From Odobenus rosmarus divergens (taxonomy: Eukaryota > Chordata > Mammalia > Carnivora > Odobenidae): DNA of 64,000 nt. Below the pieces are notes generated by a model, which had not been told where the DNA came from, made no database searches, and was given only the letters and a program-made list of their open reading frames with translations. Shown piece after piece: positions 1 through 11,679 of the stretch (the stretch's first letter is position 1; every line of letters begins with the position of its first letter). A program made the position numbers and the translations under genes. Location: the NCBI RefSeq assembly GCF_000321225.1, contig NW_004450267.1, positions 1 to 64,000 of the forward strand, read 5' to 3'.

Positions 1-1619
1 AATATGATCAAATATGATCATGCTAGTGCATAGATCAGTGCCACACACTAGATTTTGGGTGTATTTTGGTCTGTCAGAAGAAAGTGCCTCCCAAAATTTT
101 AAAGAAATAAAGACTTATATATGTACAAAATAAGGGTTGATACAATGAAGGGATGGAATATGACTGTAAAGATGAAAATTATAAACGATTTTATAAAAGG
201 AATTGATAAGAAGTTGTTTGAAAAAAGAAAGAAGATTTAAAAAATAGAAAAAAAATGGGAGAGAATGTGATCAGGCAGGAGACTAGAACAAAGCCATACA
301 CCAGTGATTTAGGGTATATTTTGATCTGTTAGTAGAAACTGTATCTCAAAATTTTCAAGAGAGAACAACTTATATATATATTCCAAAAATAATGGTAACT
401 ACTATGAAGGAATAGAATATGATGCTAAAAATGAAAAATAAAAATGTTTTTTTAAAAAAGGGATTGATAAGATGTTGGTTGAAAAAGGGAAAAAGAAAAA
501 TTGGAAAATAAAAAACAGTTAAAAAAAATTAACTTTGAAAGACTAATGAATCATGGTAAAAAAGCCATGAATTCTATGTGCAGTATTTACCTAGCGCTGG
601 ACTTCTCCCATTCTCCTTGATCAGTAAACTTGGTCTTGGCTGGCTGTTCCTGCTGATCTTCTGGGGGAGGGGCCTGTTGCCGTGGTTACCAAATGTCTTT
701 GTCGGAGGCACAATTGCCCCGCCCTTTTCAGTCCGGTCTAAGCAATCTGCTCCGGTTTGGCCTCGGGAGCCCTTGTTCCCTGCAAGCTCTCGGTACAGCT
801 TTGGAGGACGAGAGTGTAAACGGCAGCCTCCCAATCTCCGCCCGGAGGAGCCGAGAACTCGGGGCCCTGCTCCTCAGTGCGCCCCCAGAGAAAAGCAGTC
901 AGTCACTCCCGTGTCCCCGGTCTCTGGCCACACTCTGTGCTCAACGGCCTGTGTCCGAGGGTTTCTATCTCTCGCACATAACCCGGTGTGGAGTCTCCAA
1001 ACCCAGCAGATCCTTGCAGTGTGCTCCCGTGCCGCTCCTCCCGGGGGAGGAAGGGGAGTCTCCCCGGCTCTGCCGCTTGTTGGGTCCCTGCTGGAGGAGC
1101 AGTGGCCCGACTGGGCCGCGGATCACAGTTTATGGCAACCCCGAGCTGAGAGCCCACGCCTCCGCTCCGTCTCTGCAGCTGGCTTCCCCGCTCCAATACC
1201 TGGGAGCTCTGCTGCACTCAGGTACCCTGGTCTTTCTGTGACCCCGAGGGTTCTGAGACCACAGTGTCCTGCGAAGGTTCCACCTCCCGCTTAGCCACTG
1301 GAGCGACGTCCCTCAGTGGAGCTGAGTTCTCAAAGTTCCAATTTTGTGCTCCGCGGCTCTATCACTTGCCAGAAGCGGCCGTCGGAGGCCCCCTCCCCCG
1401 CCGTCTATCCTCCCGAATATCGCCTCGGATTCACTTCTCCGCACGTCCTACCTTCCAGAAAGTGGTCGCTTCTCTGTTCAGAGAGTTGTTGCTACTCTCT
1501 TCTTCGATCTCCTGTTGAGTTCGTAGGTGTTCAGAATGGTTTGATCCCTATCCAGCTGAATTCCTGAAACCAGACGAAATCCAGGTCTCCTACTCCTCCG
1601 CCATCTTGCTCCAGCCCCC
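1..1619 (-). mobile_element. L1 retrotransposon 5' UTR/internal promoter, body off the left edge
   Basis: Read on the minus strand the element starts near 1619 with GGGGGCTGGAGCAAGATGGC, a typical intact mammalian L1 5' end carrying a YY1-like site (CAAGATGGCGG, 1598-1608). It continues through about 1 kb of CpG-rich sequence (about 590-1560) into an A/T-rich part (1-560). No ORF1 is reached before the window ends. The 5' end looks complete, so the copy may be full length. Open frames on both strands in the GC-rich part (for example 578-1294 plus) are promoter sequence, not genes. The family assignment rests on resemblance to carnivore L1 5' UTRs as I remember them. Confidence 0.88.
11..545 (-). 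repeat. Two tandem units of about 255-261 bp inside the L1 5' UTR
   Basis: The plus-strand blocks at about 11-270 and 270-545 align: TATTTTGGTCTGT at 62 versus TATTTTGATCTGT at 317 (offset 255), and ATTGATAAG at 202 versus 463 (offset 261). Both units hold CAAAATTTT and TTATATAT stretches in the same order. The unit boundary at the left edge suggests a further copy may lie outside the window. Confidence 0.75.
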
Positions 1620-2426
1620 AGATTTTCTCATTTTTAAAGACAAGGCTAGATCTTCATTTTACTGGAATCTTCTATGTGTTTAAATATGATTGAATAATCC
1701 AGTTTTGTTTTTCTTAAAGAAGCCAAACAAAACATATGACCCATTAGCCATCAGCTCGCTGACATTATAGAATATGCTGGGTTGCTCTTTCACAAATCAA
1801 CCCTTTACCTATGTGAGGAAAAAAACAAAAAGGACTGCCAAGGTCTAGTTTAATGTGGGCTTGTTTTCTCAGTTAGGTAGGGTGTCTGGGATAATACTTT
1901 TCTCATATTTTTGTTTTCATCTCCTTTTTCAACTACTTCAATTTGGGAATCTTGTGTCTACCCAATCCATGATGAAACAATGTGTTTTTCTACATTACTG
2001 ATGTAACTTAAGCACCCAGACACTTAATCCAAAGCTATCACGGTCATAAACTAATAAACTTATTTAGATCTGCTTGAGATAATTACTGAAGAAGAGGAAC
2101 TTGTGTTTCCTTTTTCCTTGTTTGTCTATAATATTTTTGTATTTGTATCTTTGGGATTTTCTTGGTGTCTTTGTTATATATTTTTTTCAGTTTTGAGTAC
2201 TTTATAGGATATCTTTTTTCCCCTCAAGAAATAAGCATCCTAAAGTGATAAGTACACTTCACCTATTATTCATTTAGATGGCAAATATCACAAATCTTCT
2301 CGAAGATTTCCATGCATGCAGGATGACAATGGCCAGTAGTGGGGTGATTTTACATTTTTTTCACTACAAGAGTGTACATAATATATGCTTTTTCATTTTT
2401 TTTGGCTTGAACAAAACATTAATTCA
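1620..2426. other. Gene-free spacer, no recognised element
   Basis: AT-rich single-copy-looking sequence between two L1 pieces. No open frame or splice pattern worth reporting, and no repeat I can name. Confidence 0.5.
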
Positions 2427-2753
2427 AGACTGTTGAATCACAGACCTGTACCTCTGAAACAAATAATACATTATATGTTAAAAAAAAAAAGATAGCAGGA
2501 AGGGAAAAATAAAGGTGGGGAAATCGGAGGGGGAGACGAACCATGAGAGACAATGGACTCTGAGAAACAAACTGAGGGTTCTAGAGGGGAGGGGGTGGGG
2601 GGATGGGTTAGCCTGGTGATGGGTATTAAAGAGGGCATGTTCTGCGTGGAGCACTGGGTGTTACACGCAAACAATGAATCATGGAACACTACATCAAAAA
2701 ACTAATGATGTAATGTATGGTGATTAACATAACATAATAAAATTTAAAAAAAG
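2427..2753 (+). mobile_element. Young carnivore L1, 3'-terminal fragment
   Basis: Starts at AAGACTGTTGAATCACAGAC and ends in ACATAATAAAATTT plus an A-rich tail. It matches the 3' ends at 55301-56161 (same strand) and at 29515-30482, 32265-32370 and 61478-62077 (opposite strand). It holds the 3' UTR only: the A-rich tract at 2480, the G-rich block at 2585-2605 and the terminal AATAAA. Severely 5'-truncated. Confidence 0.93.
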
Positions 2754-3819
2754 TAATCTTATAAACAAATACAAACAAAAGTAGGAGCCACATGTTAAAT
2801 ATGCTACTGTGGCTGTTCCTCTCCTTTTATTCGCACTTAGAAATTCTTGATACTATCTTATATCTTTTTGATACAACCCTGGGCTCAATAATAAAATATA
2901 AAATCTTTAGGATTAGGAATTAACAACAACAACAAAACCCTCAAAGTCATTTTGGTAACTATGAACTTACAAATAGTGACCCATGAACTGTTCAGATCTA
3001 AATACAGGTCCAGGGAATTGATGGTCAGGTTCTAGTGCCCACAATGGGGAAGTGGAAAAAAAAAAAAAGGCATGGAATTGGAATTATTCAAGATGACACA
3101 AAATGTACTGTAATCATTATAGTATTTAGCTATTTAAAAACAGCAAATGTAATAATGACTACTTAAAATAGTAAATGTAATATGTGATTAGATTTAAATA
3201 AATGGAGAATTAAAATGATGGTATACAATGCAGTTGGGAAAAATAGAAATAAAGAGCTCTTAAGGTCCCTGTTATAGGTGGAAAGAAGTTAAAATCATCT
3301 ATTAATATTAGACCTTTTTAAGAATGTATGCTATACTCTTTAGGAAAAAAAACCTCAAAACAAGAAGTGTAAAGATGTAACTGACACTCAAAAAGAGAGG
3401 AAAAATATTTTTCAATATTTAATCATTTCAGAAGAGGCAAAAAATAGAGGAAATTCGACAAAGTAGGAAAATATTATATATGAATAAAAATTAGATATAA
3501 TCCCATTACATGCAAAAAGGACTATTGCCCCCTTTAATACACAAACAAAATTATTAAGACTGGATAGAAAACTAAAGCTGATTATATGCTATTCCAAACA
3601 CAGACTTAGTGATCTGGAATTCAGATGTGGGGGAATGACTCCCTATACGGCTGTTAATGAAATAGAAAATATAGAAAACAAATAAAGATGCATGGGTGGC
3701 AGAGTGAAAAAGCACACCTGTTGTTTAATAGGCTCACTGAGAAGTGAGAATGGATATTTCTTTACTTCTGGTGTCTAGTATACTGTCTCACTTTTAAGTA
3801 CTCTTTGAACTTGTAGAGC

Positions 3820-4395
3820 TTATAAGGCAGAATGAAACTCATGTTATGATAGGAGTATAAATTAAAGTGATGTGAAAGCAGAGAGGAGAAACTAATTCCT
3901 TCCGAATGGGGTCATGGAAACAAGACAACCAGGGAAATAGCATGCGACACAAATGGGAAGGATTACAACGGGGGCACAAGCCCTCAGGGAATGGCATGCG
4001 CTAGACACGAGGGAGATACCATGGTTGGTGGACGCTGAGGAGCTCTGTTTGGACAGATTATAGAGGGAAAGGAGAGATGTGGTGAAGGACTGAGCATGAC
4101 GGACAATGCAAGCCTGGGTTGGGCCAGTTTGAAGCGCTGCAGAGTTATATGCTTATCAATGGAATCTGGATTTTTTTCTAAAAGCAAAAAAGATCCAGTG
4201 AGTTTATTTGTTTATTCGTTTGTTTAAGCAGTAAGTAGTTATGATCAGACCTCTGCTTTGGAAAGGTCAGTCTTGCCAGAGTGTATTGGATGTATTAAAA
4301 GGAGCCACTGCAGGCAAGGAGGTCACCTACAAAGTCAAGACAATAGTCAGGATGACGAGAAAATACACCTTTATTGTTTTGATGTTTTGTGTATA
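3820..4395. repeat. Possible ancient mammalian interspersed repeat, unclassified
   Basis: Phrases such as AGTTATGATCAGACCTCTGC and GCAAGCCTGG resemble a widely scattered old mammalian repeat that also seems to be present at 11680-13210 and 58670-59130. I cannot name the family with confidence. The sequence between 2754 and 3820 is AT-rich with nothing recognised. Confidence 0.3.
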
Positions 4396-4410
4396 TCCTA
4401 AGGAGTGGAG

Positions 4411-4430
4411 TGTGTGTGTGTGTGTGTGTA
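4411..4430 (+). repeat. (TG)n microsatellite
   Basis: About nine uninterrupted TG dinucleotides. Shorter TG or CA runs occur at 6813-6828, 42882-42908 and 53636-53649. Confidence 0.9.
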
Positions 4431-4524
4431 AATAGAAAAGATGATAGTGTATATGCAACACTGTTTTTAAATTTGTGGAATTATTCCAGCTATGGTACCA
4501 TATAATTAACTTTGAAAACTCAGC

Positions 4525-4722
4525 ACTACTGCTTTTTAGCTATGTAGTCTTGGAAAAGTTATTTTAAAGTTTAAATACATGGATATCAACTGTCTCATTT
4601 TACCTCATCTTTAAAATGCATGATTGCTGTGAGAATTAAATGAAATTAATTAAACAGCATTGCATATATAGAAAGCTCTAATTACAGTGTTTAGTATATA
4701 TAGAAAATAATTATTGAATAAT
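4525..4722 (+). repeat. MIR SINE, diverged
   Basis: Order of MIR landmarks on the plus strand: a TAGCTATGTAGTCTTGGAAA core, TCTCATTTTACCTCATCTTT AAAATG, GTGAGAATTAAATGA, then a 3' part ending TTATTGAATAA. Strongly diverged. Confidence 0.6.
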
Positions 4723-4926
4723 AGAATGAAAGGCTGGAAAGTCACATCCATATTTTCCCATTTGCTTTAAACTTTCCCAGAACTTTTTGCTGTCGGGTAA
4801 TGGCACCTTATCCTCCCAGCCATGGCTGAGTTGAGCATGTTACAACTTTCATGTAACTTAGGGGCTCACACATCTATGTAGCACTATACATTGTTTTAAT
4901 CATGGGCTTTTGAAAGATGTTCTTTC

Positions 4927-5130
4927 AGGGCACCTGGGTGGCTCAGTCAGTTAAACATCTACCTTCAGCTCAGGTCATGATCCCAGAGTCTGGGAATCAA
5001 GTCCCACATTGGGCTCCCTACTCAGCAGAGAGTCTGTTTCTCCCTTTTCCCTTCACCCCGCTTGTGCTTGTGCTCTCTCTCATTCTCTCTCTCTCAAATA
5101 AATAAATAAAATCTAAAAAAAAAAAAAAAA
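4927..5130 (+). mobile_element. CAN-SINE (tRNA-Lys-derived SINE)
   Basis: tRNA-like head GGGCACCTGGGTGGCTCAGT (A box), then CTCAGGTCATGATCCCAGAG and GAATCAAGTCCCACA (B-box region), a CT-rich stretch, AATAAATAAATAAAATC and poly(A). Flanked by the target-site duplication AAAGATGTTCTTTC at 4913-4926 and 5128-5141, typical of L1-driven insertion. Confidence 0.97.
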
Positions 5131-5141
5131 GATGTTCTTTC

Positions 5142-7420
5142 TTCCTCTGGTACCATAGAGCTAATCATGTTACTTTGTACAGTATTGTTCACAAGGTTGA
5201 TGTCATTTTCAGAAAACTCTGACCTCTTAGTTAACAAGAAATCTAATTTGAGTCAACAATTCGCAGCTATCGGGCTGCATAAATGTAAGCAAAGTATCCA
5301 GAACATAAAAGAGTCCTCTCTATTAGACAAAACACAGGGGAGTACAAGTTCAGTTCTGAGCCTTACTGTCCTACATTGTCTGCACAGTTAGTCTTGAACA
5401 AAGAATGTTAGATATTTTTTGTATTGTTAAACATCCCGAACTAGGATCACTGGGTTGATATAAGGATATAATTTGATCCTGACATTAGATAGAATTTTCT
5501 AATGACTAAAGCTTCCAGACAACAGAAGCATTAGTATTTAATGATTTCTCTGCCAGTGGACTTTGTTCAGATATAATCTGGCCCACTCCTTAGGATGGGG
5601 ACTGAGGCAATATCAACCACTCTAAGGCGACCCATTTTTAGTCCTTTGATCTTCAGCAAAACCCTTCTCCCTCCTCCTCTTTGCAGATGTAGTTTTGAGT
5701 ATTTTAAACAGAAAAATAATTTCATGTTGATTAGATTCTAATGAAATTAGCATTACATCAGTGATTACCATTGTCAAGTATCATTGTAGAAACTTTTACA
5801 CTTATTTATTTTAATACTTATACCAACACTGAAATATATTATTTTTGTAATTTTACAATTTCTCAATGACTACAAACAGATATACTGTTGAAGGAAAAAA
5901 ATTACAAAATATAATGTGAAGTGTGTTACAAATTATGGAAACAGTGATTCTCCTCACCTCCTCACTTATGGTACAAGCTACATATAAGTACATCAAACAC
6001 ATAAAAATGATCAGAATAATACACACTAAAATGATCATTGTGGTCAGAGCTGGGTTATGGATTATCAAAGCTTCTTAATTTCTTTCTTAGATACTTCAGA
6101 TTTTCTAAACTATCTACAAAGATAAGCATGACTTTCATATTCAGGCATTAATATTTATATAGCTATTTAGAAAAATAACTCAAGATGACATAGAGAATAA
6201 GCAGTAGAATCTGGCGATGTTTCCTGATGTAGAAGCAGTTGAGAGAAGGGAGTTCACTCTTACCTAAGTCCAGAATTTTGAGCTGTTCTTTGTCCCACTT
6301 TTTTTTCCAGGCAAGTTTCACTGCCATTGATTTGAGGAAGGGAGAAAGAAGAATGGCCCATTCACTTAATGATGACAAATAGCAGCTTTGGTCCTTACCT
6401 GAGAGGCTGTGGTAACCTGGACCTGCCTTTTGTGTGTGCCCATGGGCAGCAGCAGGAATTCGGTGTGGTAGCTGGAACCTGGCTGGGCTTCAATTTGGCG
6501 TGTGTCTAACATTGTTCAGGGAATACTTTGTGCCTGCTGAGGCACACTCCTCTCCCAGGGACTAGAGCTAAGAAAACAAAAGCTCCTGGTGCCAAGGCTA
6601 CTGGCCTTATCTGTAAATCACTTATTCCTTTTTCCTGTCTCCTCAAGGGTGCTTAGACCTTAGCCCAGAGCTTGAGCAGGCACAACTCATCAATTTTTCA
6701 CTGACAAGTTAAGAGACCAAGTAGATTTAGCTTCACTAATTGCTGAAACTGTGTCAGGTCTTATATTTGAGTATCTTTTTGACCTACTGGTGACTAATAC
6801 TATCAAGAATATGGGTGTGTGTGTGTGTACATATATTTGCAACTATATGTACATGATCATTAATCAAAAATATGAATATATGAGATTAATTTTACTTGTA
6901 GTTTTTTGAAATCATAGTTCCAACCTTAGCTGATTTAATCCTTTCATGTCTGTGCATGCTAGGGTGAGAATATTGAAACAGAGAAAAGAGGACAATAGGA
7001 CCTTGTTTCTCACGTTCATTTTTAGTCGAGAAGACCATTACTGATTGTCTAGCTCTACCTGCACGTTTATAGAGGTGAAAATGAAGACTACAGGGTCTTC
7101 AGAGAATCCCTCAAGGTCAGAAGCTAGTTCACTGCAGGATTAGACTAAAACCTTAGTCTCCCAACTTTGATTCAGTAGTGTTTTCACCAAGTCTCTCAGG
7201 AATGGCTATCATGGCATCCAAGAAGAAGGTGGAAAATATAATTTATATATCTTTCATTATAATAATAATTACCCTAGGGTAAATGACTAAGAATCTTAAG
7301 AGGCATTATCTTTGTGACATGAGATTGATGGTGATTTTATTATCTGTGATGCTATCTGAAATTTCTAAAATTTCTACTTAAATATTTGTTACCTTAAAGA
7401 TATGTATTTTAACATATATA
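5142..7420. other. Gene-free spacer
   Basis: AT-rich intergenic sequence. About 5800-6150 could be an old L1 3' end on the minus strand, but the match is too vague to call. A short TG run lies at 6813-6828. No exon-like features seen. Confidence 0.4.
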
Positions 7421-7423
7421 TTA

Positions 7424-7530
7424 GCCACTGTGTTCTGAGTGCTCTGCTAGGCACTTCTGCCTTCAGTTTTGTCATTTAGTTCTTACAGCCCATCTTGAGA
7501 ATAGGTTCTTATAAATGTCTGTTGAATATA
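7424..7530 (-). repeat. MIR-like fragment
   Basis: AGCCACTGTGTTCTGAGTGC followed by CTAGGCACTTCTG and CATTTAGTTCTTACAGCCC resembles the reverse-complemented 3' half of MIR. Short and diverged. Confidence 0.45.
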
Positions 7531-8061
7531 ATAGAATCCAAAATTAACAGTGCCCAGAGGTTACTCTAAAAAGGCACCTTTTTTCCTCTTAGAATTCTTC
7601 TTGGGATACTTGTCTGACTTCAAGCCCAGTGTTATCCTAGTAACAGTGAGTGATTCCAGATCAGGCTTTAATGTTTTCCTAAGAAGCCACTTAACAATCT
7701 GAAGAGGAAGGTTTCTATTGTGAGTAAGTCAGGCTGCTCCCAGGTCACTGACCAGGAACAGTTACCCCACAGGTCAACAGACAGGCAGCTGAGTCGGTTG
7801 CTTTTAAAATCTGTGCAAATAAACAAAGACTTAAAATGACCAATTATATCCATACCCATTAAATATTAAACATTAAAGACTCCAAAATGAATAGCTGAAG
7901 CAGAGGAATTTTGTTCTGTGCTTCAAGCCTCCTTGTACTTATTATGATGCCCCCATCCTCCTTGGCTTGCTGTCTGACACAGGGCCCAAGGTTGTAATTT
8001 AAACAACAGTAGAACTCCATTATGCTTTGTGGGGCCCTGAGCGTGCTGCCAATGTTAATAA

Positions 8062-9240
8062 CTAACCACGCAGATTGAGACCTTTACAAGTAATTGTCTT
8101 TGTTTTGTCTAGGATAGGAAGGACCAGTACTCCCTGTGTTTGGTTCTGCTCAAGCTCATGCTTTGCAGTGGGCACTTCTGTCTCTAGCAATACATGTGCC
8201 TTCCTTATTTCCTTTAGGTAAAAGTCAGATGCCTCTGTTGAATACCTTTTTGAAGTTGAATAAGATTTACGGACACCTGGAAGAAGGACGGTTCTCTTCC
8301 AGAATTTGCATCCGTGGCTTTCAGGATCCTCAAACTTGAACGCACATGTAAGTTGCCATCTTGTCTCTTGGTCTGATGCTCGGCTTTTACAGCCTTTGGG
8401 TCCAGAAACAGATATGATCATAGGCACTGAGAAATAAAAAAAAAAAAAAAAGAAGGAGAAGAAGCAGTCCAGAGACACATGAGATCATTCTCCAAGTACC
8501 ACGTTCTGTTTCCTCCAGCTAGAGTGAGTTCAGTGAGGATTTGGCCCATGTTCTCAGAGTTGAGCTTGAGCGAGGAAGGCTGCTGGTGAACCCTACAAAA
8601 GTCTTCCTTGCACCTGATCCCTGAGGACCCCAGCTTCCTTTTAGATCTTGAGTAGACTTCAAAATTCAATAAAATTCCAACTCTGCCCCCAACCAGTTCA
8701 AGTATAATGTCAGGGTCAGCAGCCACTGTGGTCATCGCTGCCTGGAGTCAGAGACTGTAAGAGTTGCTCCTGGTTTAGAATCAAATTTAGTTGTCCCCCA
8801 GACTATGTGGGGTAGTTTGTGGAAATTAAGAGGAGATGACTCCCCTCTGATAAGCAGCCAAAATGTCCAGTCTTTCACTGAGAAGGGTTGGTAGTTTTGA
8901 CTTCTGACATCATGATTCTGGTTTTGCTGCCTAACAGCTAAGAGTTCCATTGCATTCCTGGGCCCAGACCCCTGGCCTGCTGACACACTTGGTCATTAAC
9001 TGGATAATCTCTTCCTTGACTTTCATGACACCAAACACCTATGTGGGTGGCCAACATTTGCCGGTCTCTGGACCCTGTTTTCAACCTTACTGGCCTTTCT
9101 TTATTTCATGCAGTTCAGCTTATCCTCTGCTGCCTCTCTCCTATGGATATCCAAGTACTCACTGGATATTTCACCACTGACACAACTTCTGATCCATGTT
9201 TGTGCTCTGTGTTTGTAAGCCAAGGGTAGGTATTTGGCCA
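8062..9240. other. Unassigned segment with overlapping minus-strand open frames
   Basis: Three minus-strand frames (8062-8478, 8418-8735, 8732-8986; 138, 105 and 84 codons) overlap end to end and cover about 0.9 kb. Base composition is more balanced than the flanks. I recognise no domain, and each frame change has no splice signal. It may be a decayed retroviral internal segment or chance. No function is proposed. Confidence 0.3.
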
Positions 9241-10039
9241 TCAGACTATATCTTTTTATGATGTTAATATTCAATAATCAGAATCATTTTTGGAGTATAG
9301 ATAAAAAGATCTACAAAGCCAGGACAACACCTGGTACTATAAAACCAAAACAAAGAAAATACCTTTTGGTAATTTAATATATTTGGTATCTTTGTGATGT
9401 CAAAAGGAAATCTTTGTTGTTTCTACTATGGTTATCAGTTTTCTCATCTGTGAAAGAAAACACCTAGACTCACTATTCTCTGGAGTCCTAAGCACAAATC
9501 CTCTCAAAACCTTCATTTTCAAAAGGACAAAAAGCGTATTAACAGGTAATTTTCAAAAGCAGAGTGTGAAATTGTGGCCTAGAGAATGGAATAAAGAGCT
9601 TCCTCTAGACTGTTCGGTGGGTCCTATCTGTGTGGACATGGGATAAGGGCAGAGGACAAAGCTATATTGACCGTGTGTAGATCCTCTCATAGAATTTTTT
9701 ATCACTCTGTGGTGAAACTACTTCTTTCCAGGGGAGGATAGGCTCCTTATCTGAGACACCACCCATCCTTGTTGAACACAGCAGTCAAGGGAATGAGAAT
9801 ATTATCCTTGGAAGGAGGGATCATCTGTTTTTTTCCCAAATGACAAGGAAACTTATTAATAATATTTATATTCCATTTTTCTCTACTCCATAAGACATCA
9901 TAGCTTCATAGCTGTAATCCCTGCCTGAAATGGTATCAAAGCTCAGAATGAATTGTGTCCTGAAAGCTGTAATCCAATTTCAATAGCTAACCGTGACTAC
10001 TAAAACATGTCACTTTATGTGTTTGGCCTTTCACTAACA

Positions 10040-10170
10040 TTTTCACATCAATTTCAATCACACTTTATTCCCAGAATAGCACCCCAAGACAGGTGGGAGA
10101 GATTTAATAAGGAATCAGAAACTCATGAAAAAGAAGGCACTTGCTAAAGTTCACACAGCTAAAATCCAGG
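10040..10170 (-). repeat. MIR-like fragment
   Basis: The plus strand shows AATCACACTTTATTCCCAGA and then AAGTTCACACAGCTAAAATC, the reverse-complemented MIR core (the usual TCACACAGCTA motif). Confidence 0.55.
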
Positions 10171-10737
10171 GGTTTTTTTGACTCCAGATGAGTGCTTTTT
10201 CTTCAGTCTCAAATACAGAGCCATTTTATGTTATTCCTGATGTCAGAGTACTATCAACACCCAGTATTTATTGATTATATATATAATCAATATATCAATT
10301 TTCAGTATATATTATACTGCAAATCCATATACTGTAATCCATTATGTATTTGTAATGGCACGCACAAAAGCAAAGATATCACTGTCTCTATAATCCAAGT
10401 CACACAGGCACATCTCTAATAAAGGGGATGGTTTTTCCACAGTGGTTTTTGCTCGAGTTTCCTAATATCATTATGTCAGCAAAAATCTGCCCATAGTGAG
10501 GACTAAACAGGTTTTTCCACAGGAAATAAGTCTCAATCTCTGTGCAAGTATGCTGTTGGTTCCAAATTACTGCCAGAAGATGGCGCTGTGCATTAGCAAA
10601 CATCCTGCTTGGGAAATCAAGGGGGAAAGGTGAATGAGACAAATACTGTCTGAGGGGAAAACGTTGATTAGTTGATGCAGGAAAAAGGCACATTTGTGTG
10701 ATATAGAAAAAGGGTACAAAAATGTAAGTTAACTTTT

Positions 10738-10953
10738 ATTTTTTTTATTTATTTATTTTTTAAAGATTTTATTTATTTGACAGAGAGAAAGACAGCCAGA
10801 GAGAGAGAACAGAAGCAAGGGCAGTGAGTGGGAGAGGGAGAAGCAGGCTTCCCACGGAGCAGGGAGCCTGATGCGGGGCTCGATCCCTGGACGCTGGGAT
10901 CATGACCTGAGCCCAAGGCAGACGGTTAACGACTGAGCCACCCAGCGCCTCGC
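10738..10953 (-). mobile_element. CAN-SINE, minus strand
   Basis: Plus strand runs from TTTAAAGATTTTATTTATTT GACAGAGAG through GAAGCAGGCTTCCCA and GGCTCGATCCCTGG to ACTGAGCCACCCAGCGCC, a complete reversed SINE. Target duplication AAGTTA(A/G)CTTTTA at about 10726-10738 and 10954-10966. Confidence 0.96.
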
Positions 10954-11458
10954 AAGTTAGCTTTTAAATAAGGCATTTGAAACAATTCCTATTTAGCTTT
11001 TATCTATTAGAAGAGTGCTGGTGAGTCAAGTCAAATAGAAATTCTATTCACCCCATTGGAGAGAGGTTCACTAATACAGGAGAATGTTTGAAAGCTGTTG
11101 ACATCAATCTAGCTCTTGAAATGTTAAATAATTGTCCAGTTATTTCCCAATATGAGAACTTTCTTCTCGTCCTCTCATTTTCCTCATTTCTCTATTCTGT
11201 TCCTCATGCATAGAAAACCTTTATTTCTATTATTTAAGGACCAGATCTACTTCATATTTTTCTTGAAATTATATCTGATAAGAGTGATAGCTCAAAGGAT
11301 TCTATTTGTTTTATCTCAACATTCCTAGCACTTGGCTTTTGTTCAAAAAATGCTTATTTAATGTTTTTAAATAATTGATCAGTAAATCATACTGTGACCT
11401 AAGGGTAGAGTTTTTATACACATGTTCAATCACCTTTTTAAAAAATATATTTATTGAG

Positions 11459-11655
11459 GGCGCCTGGGTGGCTCAGATGGTTAAGCGTCTGCCTTCGGCT
11501 CAGGTCATGATCCCAGCTTCCTGGGATCGAGTCCCGCATCAGGCTCCCTGCTCAGTGCAGAGCCTGCTTCTCCCTCTCCCTCTGCCATTCCCTCTGCTCG
11601 TGCTCTTCTGTCTACTCTCTGTCAAATAAATAAATAAAATCTTCAAAAAATATAT
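11459..11655 (+). mobile_element. CAN-SINE, plus strand, well preserved
   Basis: Head GGCGCCTGGGTGGCTCAGAT with GGTTAAGCGTCTGCCTTCGG, then GGGATCGAGTCCCGCATCAG, a CT-rich region, AAATAAATAAATAAAATC and a short A tail. Target duplication ATATATTTATTGAG at 11445-11458 and 11656-11669. Closest to the consensus of all SINEs here, so probably a recent insertion. Confidence 0.97.
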
Positions 11656-11679
11656 ATATATTTATTGAGTACTTGTTAG

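Noticed and set aside
578..1294. 238-codon plus-strand open frame and overlapping frames on both strands
   Set aside because: They lie in the CpG-rich L1 5' UTR, where stops are rare; no domain and no homologous product recognised.
11459..11655. tRNA gene from the tRNA-like head of the SINE
   Set aside because: The head is part of a CAN-SINE with AATAAA-rich tail and target duplication; the same holds for the other copies.
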